Source: Archangiaceae bacterium
Lineage (GTDB): Bacteria; Myxococcota; Myxococcia; Myxococcales; Myxococcaceae
Direction of reading: 5' to 3'
Length of the DNA: 64,000 bases
Assembly (NCBI GenBank): GCA_016714225.1
Contig: JADJNS010000006.1
Location: 496,001-560,000, forward strand
A program made the position numbers and the translations under genes. Under the pieces are notes generated by a model. The model searched no databases and was not told the origin of the DNA. It was given only the letters and a program-made list of their open reading frames with translations. Positions 51,561-61,157 of the stretch are shown here, in pieces (positions within the stretch are counted from its first letter, which is position 1; each line of letters begins with the position of its first letter).

Positions 51561-51646
51561 CGGTGATGCTCGCAGCGCTGGTCGCGGCGGTGGTGCTGGT
51601 CTCGACGCTGTTCTGGTTTCTCGTGCTCTAGAGGGCGCCCCCAACG

Positions 51647-52804
51647 ATGAATCGCAGGACGGTGATTGTGGTGGTGGTCGGCGTGGCGCTGCTCGCCAAC
51701 GGCCTCGGCTTCGCGATCTTTCGCGCGCGGCGCGACGCTGCCGCCAAGGTCGAGCGCGAGCAGCAGTCGCAGCGTGAGCAGCAGGCACAGGTTCGCCGCG
51801 CCGCCGGCGTCGCCGCGCTCGAGTCGGGCGACTACGACAAGGCGCTCATTCTGCTCACCGACGTGCGCGCGCTGCTCGGCCCCGAGAAGGCCAACGTCGA
51901 CGAGCTGCTGCGCGTCACGCAGGACCTGCGCAATGCCCGCGCGAAGGGTGAGAAGCCGGGGCTGGCCAAGGCGCCAGAGCCGGGCTCGAAGCCCACCGCG
52001 GCGGTCGTGCCGGCGACGGGCGGCGAAGTGAAGCCTGCTCCCACGCCGGCACCCGCGCCCGCGCCCGCGCCTGCGCCTGCTCCCGCACCAGAGCCCGAGG
52101 TCGAGCCCGAGCCCGAGGTGGCGGTGGCGCCCGCGCGCGAGTCGGCGCCGGCGCGCAACACTCCGAAGCCTCAACCGCCTGCCCGCCCGCGCCCGCGGCC
52201 GGCCCGGGTGGCGTCGGTGACCCCCGAGGCGGCGCCCGCCGAGCCGCGCGCGCTGTTGGTGGTGAGCTCGGTGCCGCGCGGCCTGGCGGTCGAGATCGAC
52301 GGCGAGCGCGTCGACGTCACCCCGATGCGCACCAACGTGCGCCCGGGCTCGCACCGCATCGCGATGCTCGACGGAGATCGCCGGCTGTACGAAGGCAGCT
52401 TCGAGGCCAAAGAGGGGGCCAACTCGTTCTTCCGCGATCTCTCGTCCGAGCTCTCTCCCAAGCCGGCGCCCGAGCCGGTGCCGGAAGCGAAGCCCGAGCC
52501 CAAGGTCGAGCCCAGGCCCGAGCCCAAGGTGGCCGCGCGCGAGCCGGCGCCCACGCCCGAGCCGGTCGCCCCCAAGCCCACGCCGGCGCCTGCCCAGGCC
52601 GCCACCGGCGGGCTCGAGATCACCTCTCCCGGCCTCTACGCCGAGGTGTGGATCAACGGCCGGCCCTACGGGTTCTCGCCGGTCACCGCCAATGGGCTGC
52701 CGGCCGGCGACGTGAAGATCGAGATGCGCGTGAACGGGGTGGTGAAGCGCTCCACCGTCACCAAGGTCGCCGGCGGGCAGATGACGCCGGTGAAGGTGCG
52801 CTGA
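51647..52804 (+). CDS. Membrane-anchored PEGA-domain protein with Ala/Pro/Glu linkers
   Basis: 385 aa. An N-terminal TM helix (TVIVVVVGVALLANGLGFAIF), a coiled-coil-like segment (REQQSQREQQAQVRRAA), a low-complexity PAPAPA linker, and two PEGA domains (LLVVSSVPRGLAVEIDGERVDVTPM and LEITSPGLYAEVWINGRPYGFSP). PEGA domains occur with bacterial Ser/Thr kinases at the surface or periplasm. It follows the kinase gene and precedes the TonB receptor. A hairpin terminator ends it. Confidence 0.8.
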   Translation: MNRRTVIVVVVGVALLANGLGFAIFRARRDAAAKVEREQQSQREQQAQVRRAAGVAALESGDYDKALILLTDVRALLGPEKANVDELLRVTQDLRNARAKGEKPGLAKAPEPGSKPTAAVVPATGGEVKPAPTPAPAPAPAPAPAPAPEPEVEPEPEVAVAPARESAPARNTPKPQPPARPRPRPARVASVTPEAAPAEPRALLVVSSVPRGLAVEIDGERVDVTPMRTNVRPGSHRIAMLDGDRRLYEGSFEAKEGANSFFRDLSSELSPKPAPEPVPEAKPEPKVEPRPEPKVAAREPAPTPEPVAPKPTPAPAQAATGGLEITSPGLYAEVWINGRPYGFSPVTANGLPAGDVKIEMRVNGVVKRSTVTKVAGGQMTPVKVR

Positions 52805-52825
52805 GCTGCCCCAAGCGGGCAGCTC
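52803..52825 (+). terminator. Strong hairpin after the PEGA gene
   Basis: GAGCTGCCC-CAAGC-GGGCAGCTC (9-bp arms, 5-nt loop) begins at the stop codon. It is followed by a mixed tract, not a clear T-run. Likely intrinsic terminator or attenuator. Confidence 0.6.
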
Positions 52826-52877
52826 GAACGAAGCGGTAACCGACTTTTCAGTGCGGGATCTTCAGGGAGACTGACGC

Positions 52878-54917
52878 ATGCTGCGTGTCATGTTGGCGAC
52901 GCTCCTGGGCGCCGCGGTGCCGGCGCTCGGGCAAGAGGCTCAGGCCGAGACGCCCGATGCAGGTGAGGTGGCGGCCACGGTGACCGAGACCGCTGACGAG
53001 ACCAACGTGACTAGCCAGGTCGCGTCGTTCGCGATCACCAAGCTCAAAGATTCGCCGGCGGTGGTGACGGTGCTGACCGGCGACGACATTCGTTCGTCGG
53101 GCGCGCGAGATCTGATCGACGTGCTGTACCTGGTGCCGGGGTTCTTCTTCGGCGTCGACGTGCAGGGCGTGGTGGGGCCCGGCTTTCGCGGCATGTGGGG
53201 CTACGAAGGCAAGATTCTGCTGCTGGTCGACGGCAAGGAAATGAACGAGCTGCTGTACTCGACCATGCAGCTGGGCAACGAGTTCCCCGTCGAGCTGATC
53301 GAGCGCGTCGAGGTGGTGCGCGGCCCGGGCTCGGTGATCTACGGCGGCAACGCCGAGCTGGCGGTGATCAACGTGGTCACCAAGGGCATTCAGGGCTCGA
53401 CCGAGGTCTACGCGGCGCTCGACTACGGCGTGCTCGGCACCGGGGTGAACGACTACGCCCGGCGCGGCGGCTCGGTGCTCGGTCGCTACGTGTTCGACTC
53501 GGTGCCGGGCCTGTCGGGCTTCGTGTCGGCCTCGTTTCACCAGACCCAGCGCAGCATTCGCAGCTGGACGGACGTCGACGGCAACACCCTGTCGATGCGC
53601 GGCGGCTCGAACATCGACCCGGCCACCATTCAGTTCGGCATCGGGTACCGCGACATTCAGTTTTCGTTTCTCTACCACCACCTCGCCATGTCGACGATCG
53701 ACGCCCAGGGCGCGATTCGCGTCGACGACATGGGCACGGTGGTGCCGACGCCGACCGCGCAGGTCTTCGACTCGATTCACGCCGAGGCGGTGGGCACCTT
53801 TCGCCCCACCGATCGGTTCGAGATCATTCCCCGCGTCAGCTTCATCTACCAGGTGCCGTGGCAGACCCCCGATCAGGGCGACCCGCTCTATTACGACAAG
53901 GCGGTGTGGCGGGCCCGCGCGCGGCTCTTCGCGCGCTGGGCGCCGATCGACGAGCTGCAGCTGACCGCCGGCATCGACGGCCTCTTCGACCACGCGTCGC
54001 TGCAGGGGCCGGCCGACGTGGGCCTGCAGACCTCGTTCGCGGGCCAGCAGTCGATCGACTACCAGACCTTCGGCGCGTTTCTCGAGCTGTACACCGAGAA
54101 CCCGATCATCAACGGCGCCCTGGGCGCCCGCTTCGAATACAACAGCGCGGTCGGGGCCTCGCTGGTGCCGCGCGTGGTGCTCTTGCGCAGCTTCGGCCCG
54201 TTGAGCCTGAAGGCGATGTTCAGCCTCGCGTTTCGCGCGCCGGGCATCGAGAACCTCAACCTCGGCACCAGCATCACGCCCGAGCGCACCCGGGTGTTCG
54301 AGTTCGAAGCGGGGCTCGAGATCACCCGGCTCGCGAAGCTCTCGTTCAACTTCTTCAACGTCGGCATCTCGGCGCCGATCGTCTACTCGGCCGACCCGGT
54401 GAGCATGGCAGAGGGTTATTTCAACCTCGGCAAGCAGGGCTCGACCGGTGGCGAGGCGAGCTTCCGGTTGCGCGGCAAGTACGGCCGCGTCGAGGCGAAC
54501 TACGCGCTCTATTTCCCGACCGAGTACGACAACATCGCCAACTACCAGGTGCCGGGTTACCTGGGCGCCTACGCGGCGGCGCCGCAGCACCGCGCGGCGG
54601 TGTTCGGCTCGTTCACGCCCGTCGACTGGTTGTGGATCTCGCCCACGCTGGTCGTGCTCGGCCCGCGCTCGGTGTTCGGCCCCCCCGACATGGACGGCAA
54701 CTCCACCGGGCTCGAGCTGCCCGCGACGGTGCTGGCGAACTTCTACGTGCAGGTCGAGATGCCGTTCGCGCGCGGCCTGATGGCGGGCGTCGGCGTCTAC
54801 AACATCTTCGGAACCAACTACGCGTTCTTGCAGCCGTACGACGGCGGCCACACCCCGTACCCCGGCCTCGACCGCGAAGTGATGTTCAAGCTGAGCTACC
54901 AGCTCGAGCCGAACTGA
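52878..54917 (+). CDS. TonB-dependent outer-membrane receptor
   Basis: 679 aa. The signal peptide (MLRVMLATLLGAAVPALGQ) is followed by a plug domain (VVTVLTGDDIRSSGARDLIDVLYLVPGF, VELIERVEVVRGPGSVIYG; the latter the classical plug signature) and a 22-strand-type barrel region ending with MFKLSYQLEPN. Function probably uptake of a siderophore, metal complex or polymer. It lacks a clear TonB box in the visible N-terminus. No exbB, exbD or tonB nearby. Confidence 0.9.
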   Translation: MLRVMLATLLGAAVPALGQEAQAETPDAGEVAATVTETADETNVTSQVASFAITKLKDSPAVVTVLTGDDIRSSGARDLIDVLYLVPGFFFGVDVQGVVGPGFRGMWGYEGKILLLVDGKEMNELLYSTMQLGNEFPVELIERVEVVRGPGSVIYGGNAELAVINVVTKGIQGSTEVYAALDYGVLGTGVNDYARRGGSVLGRYVFDSVPGLSGFVSASFHQTQRSIRSWTDVDGNTLSMRGGSNIDPATIQFGIGYRDIQFSFLYHHLAMSTIDAQGAIRVDDMGTVVPTPTAQVFDSIHAEAVGTFRPTDRFEIIPRVSFIYQVPWQTPDQGDPLYYDKAVWRARARLFARWAPIDELQLTAGIDGLFDHASLQGPADVGLQTSFAGQQSIDYQTFGAFLELYTENPIINGALGARFEYNSAVGASLVPRVVLLRSFGPLSLKAMFSLAFRAPGIENLNLGTSITPERTRVFEFEAGLEITRLAKLSFNFFNVGISAPIVYSADPVSMAEGYFNLGKQGSTGGEASFRLRGKYGRVEANYALYFPTEYDNIANYQVPGYLGAYAAAPQHRAAVFGSFTPVDWLWISPTLVVLGPRSVFGPPDMDGNSTGLELPATVLANFYVQVEMPFARGLMAGVGVYNIFGTNYAFLQPYDGGHTPYPGLDREVMFKLSYQLEPN

Positions 54918-54918
54918 G

Positions 54919-55939
54919 TCACAGCGAGCCGGTGGCGGTGACCACCGCGTTCTGGGGAATGCCCGAGCTGGCCAGCGTGGTCCACGCGTAGGGCGTGCCC
55001 ACCGCGTTGCTCCACCAGTTGCGATCGGCCTGGCCGGGCTGGCCCACGCACAGCGCCAGGCAGTTTTCCTGCTGGCCGACGATCTTCATCTCCACCGCCA
55101 CGAAGAGGTGCTCGCCGGCGTTGAGCACCACCGGGGTGGGCAGGGTGAAGTGCACCGGTATGGTGGCGCCGCTGCCGAACGGGGTGATCGAGGTCATCTG
55201 CACGTTGGTGGGCGTGGCGTCGGGCGTGGCCGACGTGCCCTTGAACACCTTCACGCTGTGGGTGATCGACGTGTTGCACGACGCGTTGGCGACCAGCAGC
55301 CAGTCGACGCCGACGACGGTGAACGGGTAGCCCGGCGGGGTGAGGCGGGTCGCGTCCCAGTGGCCGCTCTCGCCGGCCGCCGCGCCCACCGAGTCGAAGG
55401 TGCTGCAGGTGCCGACGACGTTGGTGAGCTTGAGGGTCTGGCCCGAGCCGCCGCCGGTGCCGCTGCCGCCTGCAGTGCCAGAGCCTCCTGCAGTGCCGCT
55501 GCCGCCCGCGGTGCCGCTGCCGCCTGCAGTGCCAGAGCCGCCTGCAGTGCCGCTGCCGCCCGCGGTGCCGCTGCCGCCCGCGGTGCCGCTGCCGCCCGCA
55601 GTGCCGCTGCCGCCCGCCCGCGGTGCTGCCGCCCGCGGTGCTGCCGCCCGCGGTGCCGCTGCCGCCGGCGGTGCCGCTGCCGCCCGCAGTGCCTGAGGTC
55701 TTGCACACGCCCTGGTCGCACGACTCGGTCGAGCCGCACGCCTTGCACATCACGCCGTCGAGGCCGCACGCGCTCTGCGCGCTGCCGGTCACGCAGCGGC
55801 CGTTCGGGTCGCAGCAGCCGCCGCAGCTGCGCGAGTCGCACGCGGTCTGACCGCCGCACGAGAGCGAGAGAGAGAGGCCGGCGATCGCGCCGAGCAGCAG
55901 GGCGAGCCAGGGAAGCCGAGTGGGGGTCTGCGAGCTCAT
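54919..55939 (-). CDS. Cys-rich lipoprotein with long GGSGTA repeat linker, frameshifted in the repeats
   Basis: The signal peptide has a lipobox-like SLSCG (MSSQTPTRLPWLALLLG start). A Cys-rich head (CDSRSCGGCCDPNGRC, then CGLDGVMCKACG) is followed by about 12 GGSGTA repeats and a C-terminal beta-rich domain (VGVDWLLVANASCN, HLFVAVEMKIV). Near 55611-55624 an extra CCCG shifts the frame between two GGS units; the two halves are both intact. Similar architecture to the gene at 18178. May be slippage in vivo or an assembly error. Surface-exposed, function unknown. Confidence 0.75.
55452..55690. repeat. Coding tandem repeats (GGSGTA), 13 or so units
   Basis: 18-bp units on the minus strand, with two shortened GGSTA units and a 4-bp insertion near 55611-55624. 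Confidence 0.85.
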
Positions 55940-55941
55940 GT

Positions 55942-55956
55942 GCGCACCTTCTGCGC
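55942..55956. promoter_or_regulatory. Palindrome of the stress-regulon type at the lipoprotein start
   Basis: GCGCACCTTCTGCGC (5-bp arms GCGCA/TGCGC) ends 2 bp before the ATG at 55939. Its position over the start fits repression better than activation. No -24/-12 promoter noticed. Confidence 0.3.
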
Positions 55957-56195
55957 CAGACGGCTCGCCTCGGCAAAGTCGCGAATCTCCCACTGTCACG
56001 TGCGGAGCTGTCGGATGTCCTCAATCCATCGAAAGTGGGGGGCGAGGCCCTCAGGGCACGCCACTCCGTTGAGCCCGGCCAGCCAGAATGTGACGGCCGA
56101 ACAGCACGTTGCGTGGCCTCACGGCTGGCGCGGATCTTGGTTGTTCGGCTGCGCTTTTCTTTTTTCGCCGCCAATCTCACCTTCGGGAGCTCCCC

Positions 56196-57824
56196 GTGCG
56201 CACACCCCTGCCGGGCCTTCAACTCACCGTCCTCTTGTCGCTGCTCGGGTGCGAGGGAGCCATCGTCGCGTCTTCGACCGAGCTCACCCCGGTCAAGGGC
56301 GCACCCGACTCGCAGTGCACCGAGGGCGGGCCGGGCCGGGTGCCGGCGCGCCGGCTCAACAACGTCGAGTACGCCAACACCGTTCGCGATCTCCTCTACC
56401 TCGCCCCGACCGTCGACCTGACCAGCACCTTCCCCGCCGACACCGTGGCGCTGACCGCGTTCGACAACGACGCGCTGCTGCTCGACCTGCCCCCCGAGCG
56501 CGTCGATGCCTACCTGCACGCGGCGCTCAAGGCGGTCGAGGCGGCCTGGTCGACCTCGCGCTCGAAGCTGGTGCCGTGCGATCTCGCCGCGGGCCGCGCG
56601 TGTGCGGCGCAGGCCCTCGGCGCCCTGGTCAAACGTGCCTACCGCCGGCCGGTGACGCAAGACGAGGTCGACGCGCTGCTCGGCGTCTACGACGCGTCGA
56701 TGACCGCGGGCCTGGGCGCCGAGACGTCGCTGAAGATCTCGGTGCAGGCGATGCTCTCGTCGCCGCGCTTCCTCTTCATCACCAACGGAGTGAAGGACAA
56801 CGTCACCACCGGCACCCACCACCTCAACGGCTACGAGCTGGCCTCGCGCCTCTCCTACTTCCTCTGGCGCTCGATGCCCGACGACGCGCTGCTGGCCGCG
56901 GCCGAGCGCGGAGACCTCACCACCCAGGCCGGCGTGCGCGCCCAGGTCGAGCGCATGCTGGCGATGCCGGCCGCCGCAGTCACCACCGGCTTCGGGTCGC
57001 AGTGGCTGTCGCTCACCGAGCTGGGCCGGCTGGCGGTCGATCTCTCTGGGCAGCTGCGCATCGACATGGCGCTCGAGACCCAGGCGCTGTTCGATCACGT
57101 GCTGCGCGACAAGCGCCCGGCCCGCGAGCTCTTCACCGCCGACTACACCTTCATGAACCAGAACCTCGCCAGCCACTACGGGGTGAGCGGGGTGAGCGGC
57201 ACCGCGCTGACCCGGGTCGCCGTACCTCAGGGGCAGAGCCGCTCGGGCGTGCTCACCCACGCCAGCATTCTCGCGGTCACCGCGGGCAGCACCGTGCGCA
57301 CCTCGCCGGTGGTGCGCGGCCACTGGATTCTCGAGAAGGTGCTGTGCGCGCCGCCGCCGCCGCCTCCCGCCGGCATTCCCGCGCTGGGTGAGACGCCCGG
57401 CACCAGCGAGGGCACGATGAAAGAGCGCCTCGCCGCGCACCGCACCCAGCCGCGCTGCGCCGCCTGCCACGAACGAATGGATCCCGTCGGCCTCGGCTTC
57501 GAGAACTACGACATGGTCGGCAAGTGGCGCACCCAGTACACCGACGGCAGCGCCATCGACCCGAGCGGCAACCTGCCCGGCGGTGAGGCCTTCGCCGGCC
57601 CCACCCAGCTCACCTCGCTGCTCAGCTCGGGCACCGAGATGGAAAATTGCGTCACCAGCAACGTGATGGCGTTCGCCACCGGCCGCCGCATCACCACCGA
57701 AGACAAGTGCTCGATCGGCTCGATCGCGCGCGCGTCGTTCGCCGACGGGGCGAGCCTCGAAGACCTGCTGGTCAACGTCGCCACCAGTCGTCAGTTCCAG
57801 CTGAACGTTCAGGAGGAGCCATGA
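56196..57824 (+). CDS. DUF1592/DUF1588 family protein (planctomycete-type cytochrome-like)
   Basis: 542 aa from a GTG preceded by GGGAG. A lipobox-like LLGC near the N-terminus is followed by PARRLNNVEYANTVRDLLYL (DUF1587), RRPVTQDEV, GYELASRLSYFLWRSMPD (DUF1592) and a C-terminal DUF1588/DUF1585 part with CAACHERMDPVGLGFENYD, which carries a CxxCH-like motif. These proteins come paired with DUF1552 proteins and are probably secreted electron-transfer or oxidation modules. ATGA overlap with the next gene. Confidence 0.9.
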   Translation: MRTPLPGLQLTVLLSLLGCEGAIVASSTELTPVKGAPDSQCTEGGPGRVPARRLNNVEYANTVRDLLYLAPTVDLTSTFPADTVALTAFDNDALLLDLPPERVDAYLHAALKAVEAAWSTSRSKLVPCDLAAGRACAAQALGALVKRAYRRPVTQDEVDALLGVYDASMTAGLGAETSLKISVQAMLSSPRFLFITNGVKDNVTTGTHHLNGYELASRLSYFLWRSMPDDALLAAAERGDLTTQAGVRAQVERMLAMPAAAVTTGFGSQWLSLTELGRLAVDLSGQLRIDMALETQALFDHVLRDKRPARELFTADYTFMNQNLASHYGVSGVSGTALTRVAVPQGQSRSGVLTHASILAVTAGSTVRTSPVVRGHWILEKVLCAPPPPPPAGIPALGETPGTSEGTMKERLAAHRTQPRCAACHERMDPVGLGFENYDMVGKWRTQYTDGSAIDPSGNLPGGEAFAGPTQLTSLLSSGTEMENCVTSNVMAFATGRRITTEDKCSIGSIARASFADGASLEDLLVNVATSRQFQLNVQEEP

Positions 57825-59236
57825 GTCGCCCGCTGTCGCGCCGCACGGTGTTGCGTGGGGCCTCAGGCATCGCCATCGGCCTGCCGCTGCTCGAGGCGAT
57901 GATGCCGCGCAAGGCTCACGCCGCCGAGCCCACCTACCGCTGGGTGACGATGTACTTCCCCGACGGCACCTACCAGGGCACCGCGCTCAACGGCCGCAAG
58001 ATGGGCGCGTGGTGGCCGGCCGCCACCGGGCCCCTGCCCACCACCGGGCTTCCTCCCGCGCTGCAGGGGCTCGAGAGCAACGTGGGCGACTTCTGCGTGA
58101 TCGGCGGCATCGCCAACAAGCCGGGCTATTCGGGCAAGGGCAGCGCGGGCGGGCACAACCGCGCGCCGGCCTACTTCATGACCTGCGCCGAGCAGCAGAC
58201 CGCCGGCACGGTCGACCAGGCCGACTCGGTCGATCAGATTCTCGCCACCGCGTTCTCGGCGAACACCACCTTCAAGCGAAGCTCGCTGGTGCTGGCCGCC
58301 TGCAAGGCCGGCACGGCCGCCGACAGCGGCGACGTGCGCTACCTCAACAACCTCTCGTACAAGAACCGAACCATCGTCAGCCAGGAGCGCAGCCCGGCGA
58401 ACGTGTTCAACAGCCTGTTCATGGGCATCGGGCCCACCCAGACGCCGCCGCCGAGAGACCCCGCCGCGCGGCAGTCGATTCTCGACTTCGTCAAGTCCGA
58501 CACCGCCAGCCTGAAGACCCGGCTGGGCGTCGCCGATCAGAAGCGCGTCGACGAGTACCTCACCAGCGTGCGCGAGATCGAACGCCGGGTGCAGGATCTC
58601 GAGAAGCCGGGCGCGACGACGATGTGCAGCGCGCCCGCCGCTCCCGCCGGGTCGCTCAACGGCAGCTACGGCGGCAACCTGCCGGCCGAGTACACCCTGC
58701 AGGTGAAGGCGATGGTCGACCTCATCGTCAACGCGTTCGTGTGCGATCTGACGCGCGTCGCGACGCTGATGCTCGCCGCCGAGTCGCACTATCTCTTCTA
58801 CAACACCATCGCCGGCGACTACCGGTACATGTCGGCCGACCTGAACGACGATCGCCACATCGGCGCCGCCCACCACGAAGACAACCCGGCGAAGATCAAC
58901 CGGCTGATGAGCATTCACCGCTACGAGCTCAGCTTCTTCAAGTACCTGCTCGACGGCTTGAAGGCGAAGAAAGACCTCACCGGCGCCACGCTGCTCGACT
59001 CGACGGTGGTGGTGTACGGCACCGGTCTCGCCGACGGCAACGGGCACAACTTCGAAGACATCGCGCTGCTGGTCGGCGGCAAGGGAGGTGGCATTCAGCC
59101 CGGCCGCTTCTTGAAGGCGCCCAACAACACTCCCATCGCGAACGTCTACCTCGGGCTGTTGCAGAGAATGGGGTTGGGGCTCACCAGCTTCGGGGCTGAT
59201 GGCGGGAAGAGCACTGGCGTGTTCAACCTCGGCTGA
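57821..59236 (+). CDS. DUF1552 family protein with Tat signal
   Basis: 471 aa. N-terminal SRRTVLRGASGIAIGLPLLEA is a Tat-type twin-arginine signal. The remaining sequence matches DUF1552 (WVTMYFPDGTYQGTA, KPGYSGKGSAGGHNRAPAYF, VVYGTGLADGNGHNFEDIALLVGG). It is partnered with the upstream DUF1592 gene, as usual. Sulfatase-like fold suspected in this family; activity not known. Probably exported folded with a cofactor. Confidence 0.9.
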   Translation: MSRPLSRRTVLRGASGIAIGLPLLEAMMPRKAHAAEPTYRWVTMYFPDGTYQGTALNGRKMGAWWPAATGPLPTTGLPPALQGLESNVGDFCVIGGIANKPGYSGKGSAGGHNRAPAYFMTCAEQQTAGTVDQADSVDQILATAFSANTTFKRSSLVLAACKAGTAADSGDVRYLNNLSYKNRTIVSQERSPANVFNSLFMGIGPTQTPPPRDPAARQSILDFVKSDTASLKTRLGVADQKRVDEYLTSVREIERRVQDLEKPGATTMCSAPAAPAGSLNGSYGGNLPAEYTLQVKAMVDLIVNAFVCDLTRVATLMLAAESHYLFYNTIAGDYRYMSADLNDDRHIGAAHHEDNPAKINRLMSIHRYELSFFKYLLDGLKAKKDLTGATLLDSTVVVYGTGLADGNGHNFEDIALLVGGKGGGIQPGRFLKAPNNTPIANVYLGLLQRMGLGLTSFGADGGKSTGVFNLG

Positions 59237-59300
59237 GGCGGGTTCACAGCCGGGCAGGGGCTTCGGGCTTCGGGCTTCGAACGACCGGTTTACGGGTCGT

Positions 59301-59456
<156 letters not shown>

Positions 59457-59515
59457 AAGCGCGGTAGGTCGAGCCCGACGCCCGAGCGCGTGCCCGAAAG
59501 TCGTCGCTGTTGAAG

Positions 59516-61120
59516 CTAGCGGCGCCGCAGCCTCAGCTCGTCCCAGAACGAGAACGGGCGGCAATAGGGCGGGTGCGCGGCGCACGCCTGCTCGCGATCC
59601 CAGTGCCGGTCGGCCACCTCGGGGTGGAGCAGCGCGGTGCGCTCGAGCTCCATCAGGGTCGACTGCTTCATCACCGGGTTGCTCACCCGCCACACCACCA
59701 CCGCGACGAAGGCCAGAATCGCCAGGCGCGGCGAGGCGTCGAGCGGGTGCCGAAACAGCAGCGCCAGGGCGCCGTGCACGCGCCCGCCCCAGCGGTCGAA
59801 GCGGTCGCGCGCCAGGTTGAGCAGCGGCAGCGGCAGCACCTTCGAGAAGTAGTCGGTGTGGTCGGCCATGGTCATCGCGAACGAGCCGAGAAAGGCGAGC
59901 GCGCCGTACGCCAGCCCGAACAAGAACCGCCCCGGCCCGGTGCGGGGAATCGTCGCCGGGTCCGAGATGAGCAGGGCGAGGGGCAGAAACATCGGCGGCC
60001 ACGCGGGGCTCAGGCCGGCGAACAGGTCGTGGGAATAGAAGAGTGTGCCGAGCGAGGTGAGCGCCACGAACGCGCCGAGCGACACCGTCTGGGTGCCGAG
60101 CCTCCACTGCGGCACCAGCGCCAGCAGCAGAATCAGCTCGGTCATGTTGGGCGCCAGCGCGAACTGCTCGGCGAGGTCGCGGTAGGGCAAGTGGTGAAAC
60201 AGGTTCGCGAAGCCGATCACCGCCATGCCCAGCGCCGACGGGTTGAAGAGGTGGTGCTCGCCCCGGCGCAGCAGCGCCTTCGAGCCGAACGCGACGGTGA
60301 GCGCGAGCACGTTGACCCACGGGTGGCCGGGCAGCGACCACAAGAAGAGGTTGGTGGAGAGGACGATCGGCACCGGCCCCAGCCCCACCACCCACTGCTT
60401 TCGCACCCCGAACGAGAACAGCGCGTCGAGGGCGTAGCCCAGCGCCACCTGGGCGGCGATCGCGGGCGCGGCCTCGCGCACCATCGGGTCGTAGAGGCTC
60501 CAGTAGCTGAAGATGACGAGCTGCAGCACGCTGGGAATGGCGTGGGGCACCCGCAGCTCGAAGCGCACCGGCAGGCGCCCGGCGCTGCGGCGCGCCCTGA
60601 AGGCCGCGGCCGCCACCGCCACCCCCAGCAGGCCGACGGCGAAGAAGGTGAAGCCGACGCGGCGCGGGCTCTGCACGTCGAGCGCCTCGGGGCTGGCGCC
60701 GTGCTCCAGCGCCTTCGAGAACGCCGCACCGCTCGAGTCTGCGGCCAGCGCGCTCTGGGTGAGCCGCTCGACGGCGGCACGCACCGCCGGGGTGTCGCTG
60801 AGCACCTCACTGGTGATCGCGAAGGTGGGCCCCGAGCGCGCGGTGGCGGGCGCGCAGGCCCTGGGAACCAGGTGCACCGACGCCAGCACGGTGGGCTGAC
60901 CGGGGGCGGTGAGCCGAAAGTGCACCTCGGCATCGGCGATGGAGATCGCGTCGATGACTACCGGCTCGTTCGACTCGGGCGCCAGGCCCGCCGGCTTCAC
61001 CATCTGCAGCAGCTCGGCCTCGTGGCCCGCGCGCATGCGGTACTGCGCGAGACAGGGGTCTGCGGCGGGGCCGGCTGCCAGCAGCAGCAAAAGCGAAGTG
61101 AGCACCGAGCGGCGGAGCAT
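59516..61120 (-). CDS. RnfD/NqrB-like membrane protein with N-terminal periplasmic domain
   Basis: 534 aa from the ATG at 61120. A signal-like N-terminus (LTSLLLLLAAGPAADPCLA) and a periplasmic domain of about 120 aa precede a TM domain like RnfD/NqrB (LGYALDALFSFGVRKQWVVG, HHLFNPSALGMAVIGFANLF, LLISDPATIPRTGPGRFLFGLAYG). The usual FMN-attachment SGAT motif is not seen. No other rnf or nqr gene lies here, so it may be an orphan redox or transport protein. Divergent from a 2OG-oxygenase operon. Confidence 0.75.
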   Translation of the reverse strand: MLRRSVLTSLLLLLAAGPAADPCLAQYRMRAGHEAELLQMVKPAGLAPESNEPVVIDAISIADAEVHFRLTAPGQPTVLASVHLVPRACAPATARSGPTFAITSEVLSDTPAVRAAVERLTQSALAADSSGAAFSKALEHGASPEALDVQSPRRVGFTFFAVGLLGVAVAAAAFRARRSAGRLPVRFELRVPHAIPSVLQLVIFSYWSLYDPMVREAAPAIAAQVALGYALDALFSFGVRKQWVVGLGPVPIVLSTNLFLWSLPGHPWVNVLALTVAFGSKALLRRGEHHLFNPSALGMAVIGFANLFHHLPYRDLAEQFALAPNMTELILLLALVPQWRLGTQTVSLGAFVALTSLGTLFYSHDLFAGLSPAWPPMFLPLALLISDPATIPRTGPGRFLFGLAYGALAFLGSFAMTMADHTDYFSKVLPLPLLNLARDRFDRWGGRVHGALALLFRHPLDASPRLAILAFVAVVVWRVSNPVMKQSTLMELERTALLHPEVADRHWDREQACAAHPPYCRPFSFWDELRLRRR

Positions 61121-61135
61121 CGCACAGCGGTGCGA
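61120..61135. promoter_or_regulatory. Palindrome in the divergent promoter region
   Basis: TCGCAC-AGCG-GTGCGA, perfect 6-bp arms, overlaps the start of the RnfD-like gene and is 22 bp before the oxygenase ATG. Operator candidate for both directions. Confidence 0.4.
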
Positions 61136-61157
61136 GCGCGGTAAGGTCGCGGGGTCG

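Noticed and set aside
52848..54851. A 667-codon minus-strand frame over the TonB receptor
   Set aside because: Antisense to a well-supported receptor; no domain or coding bias.
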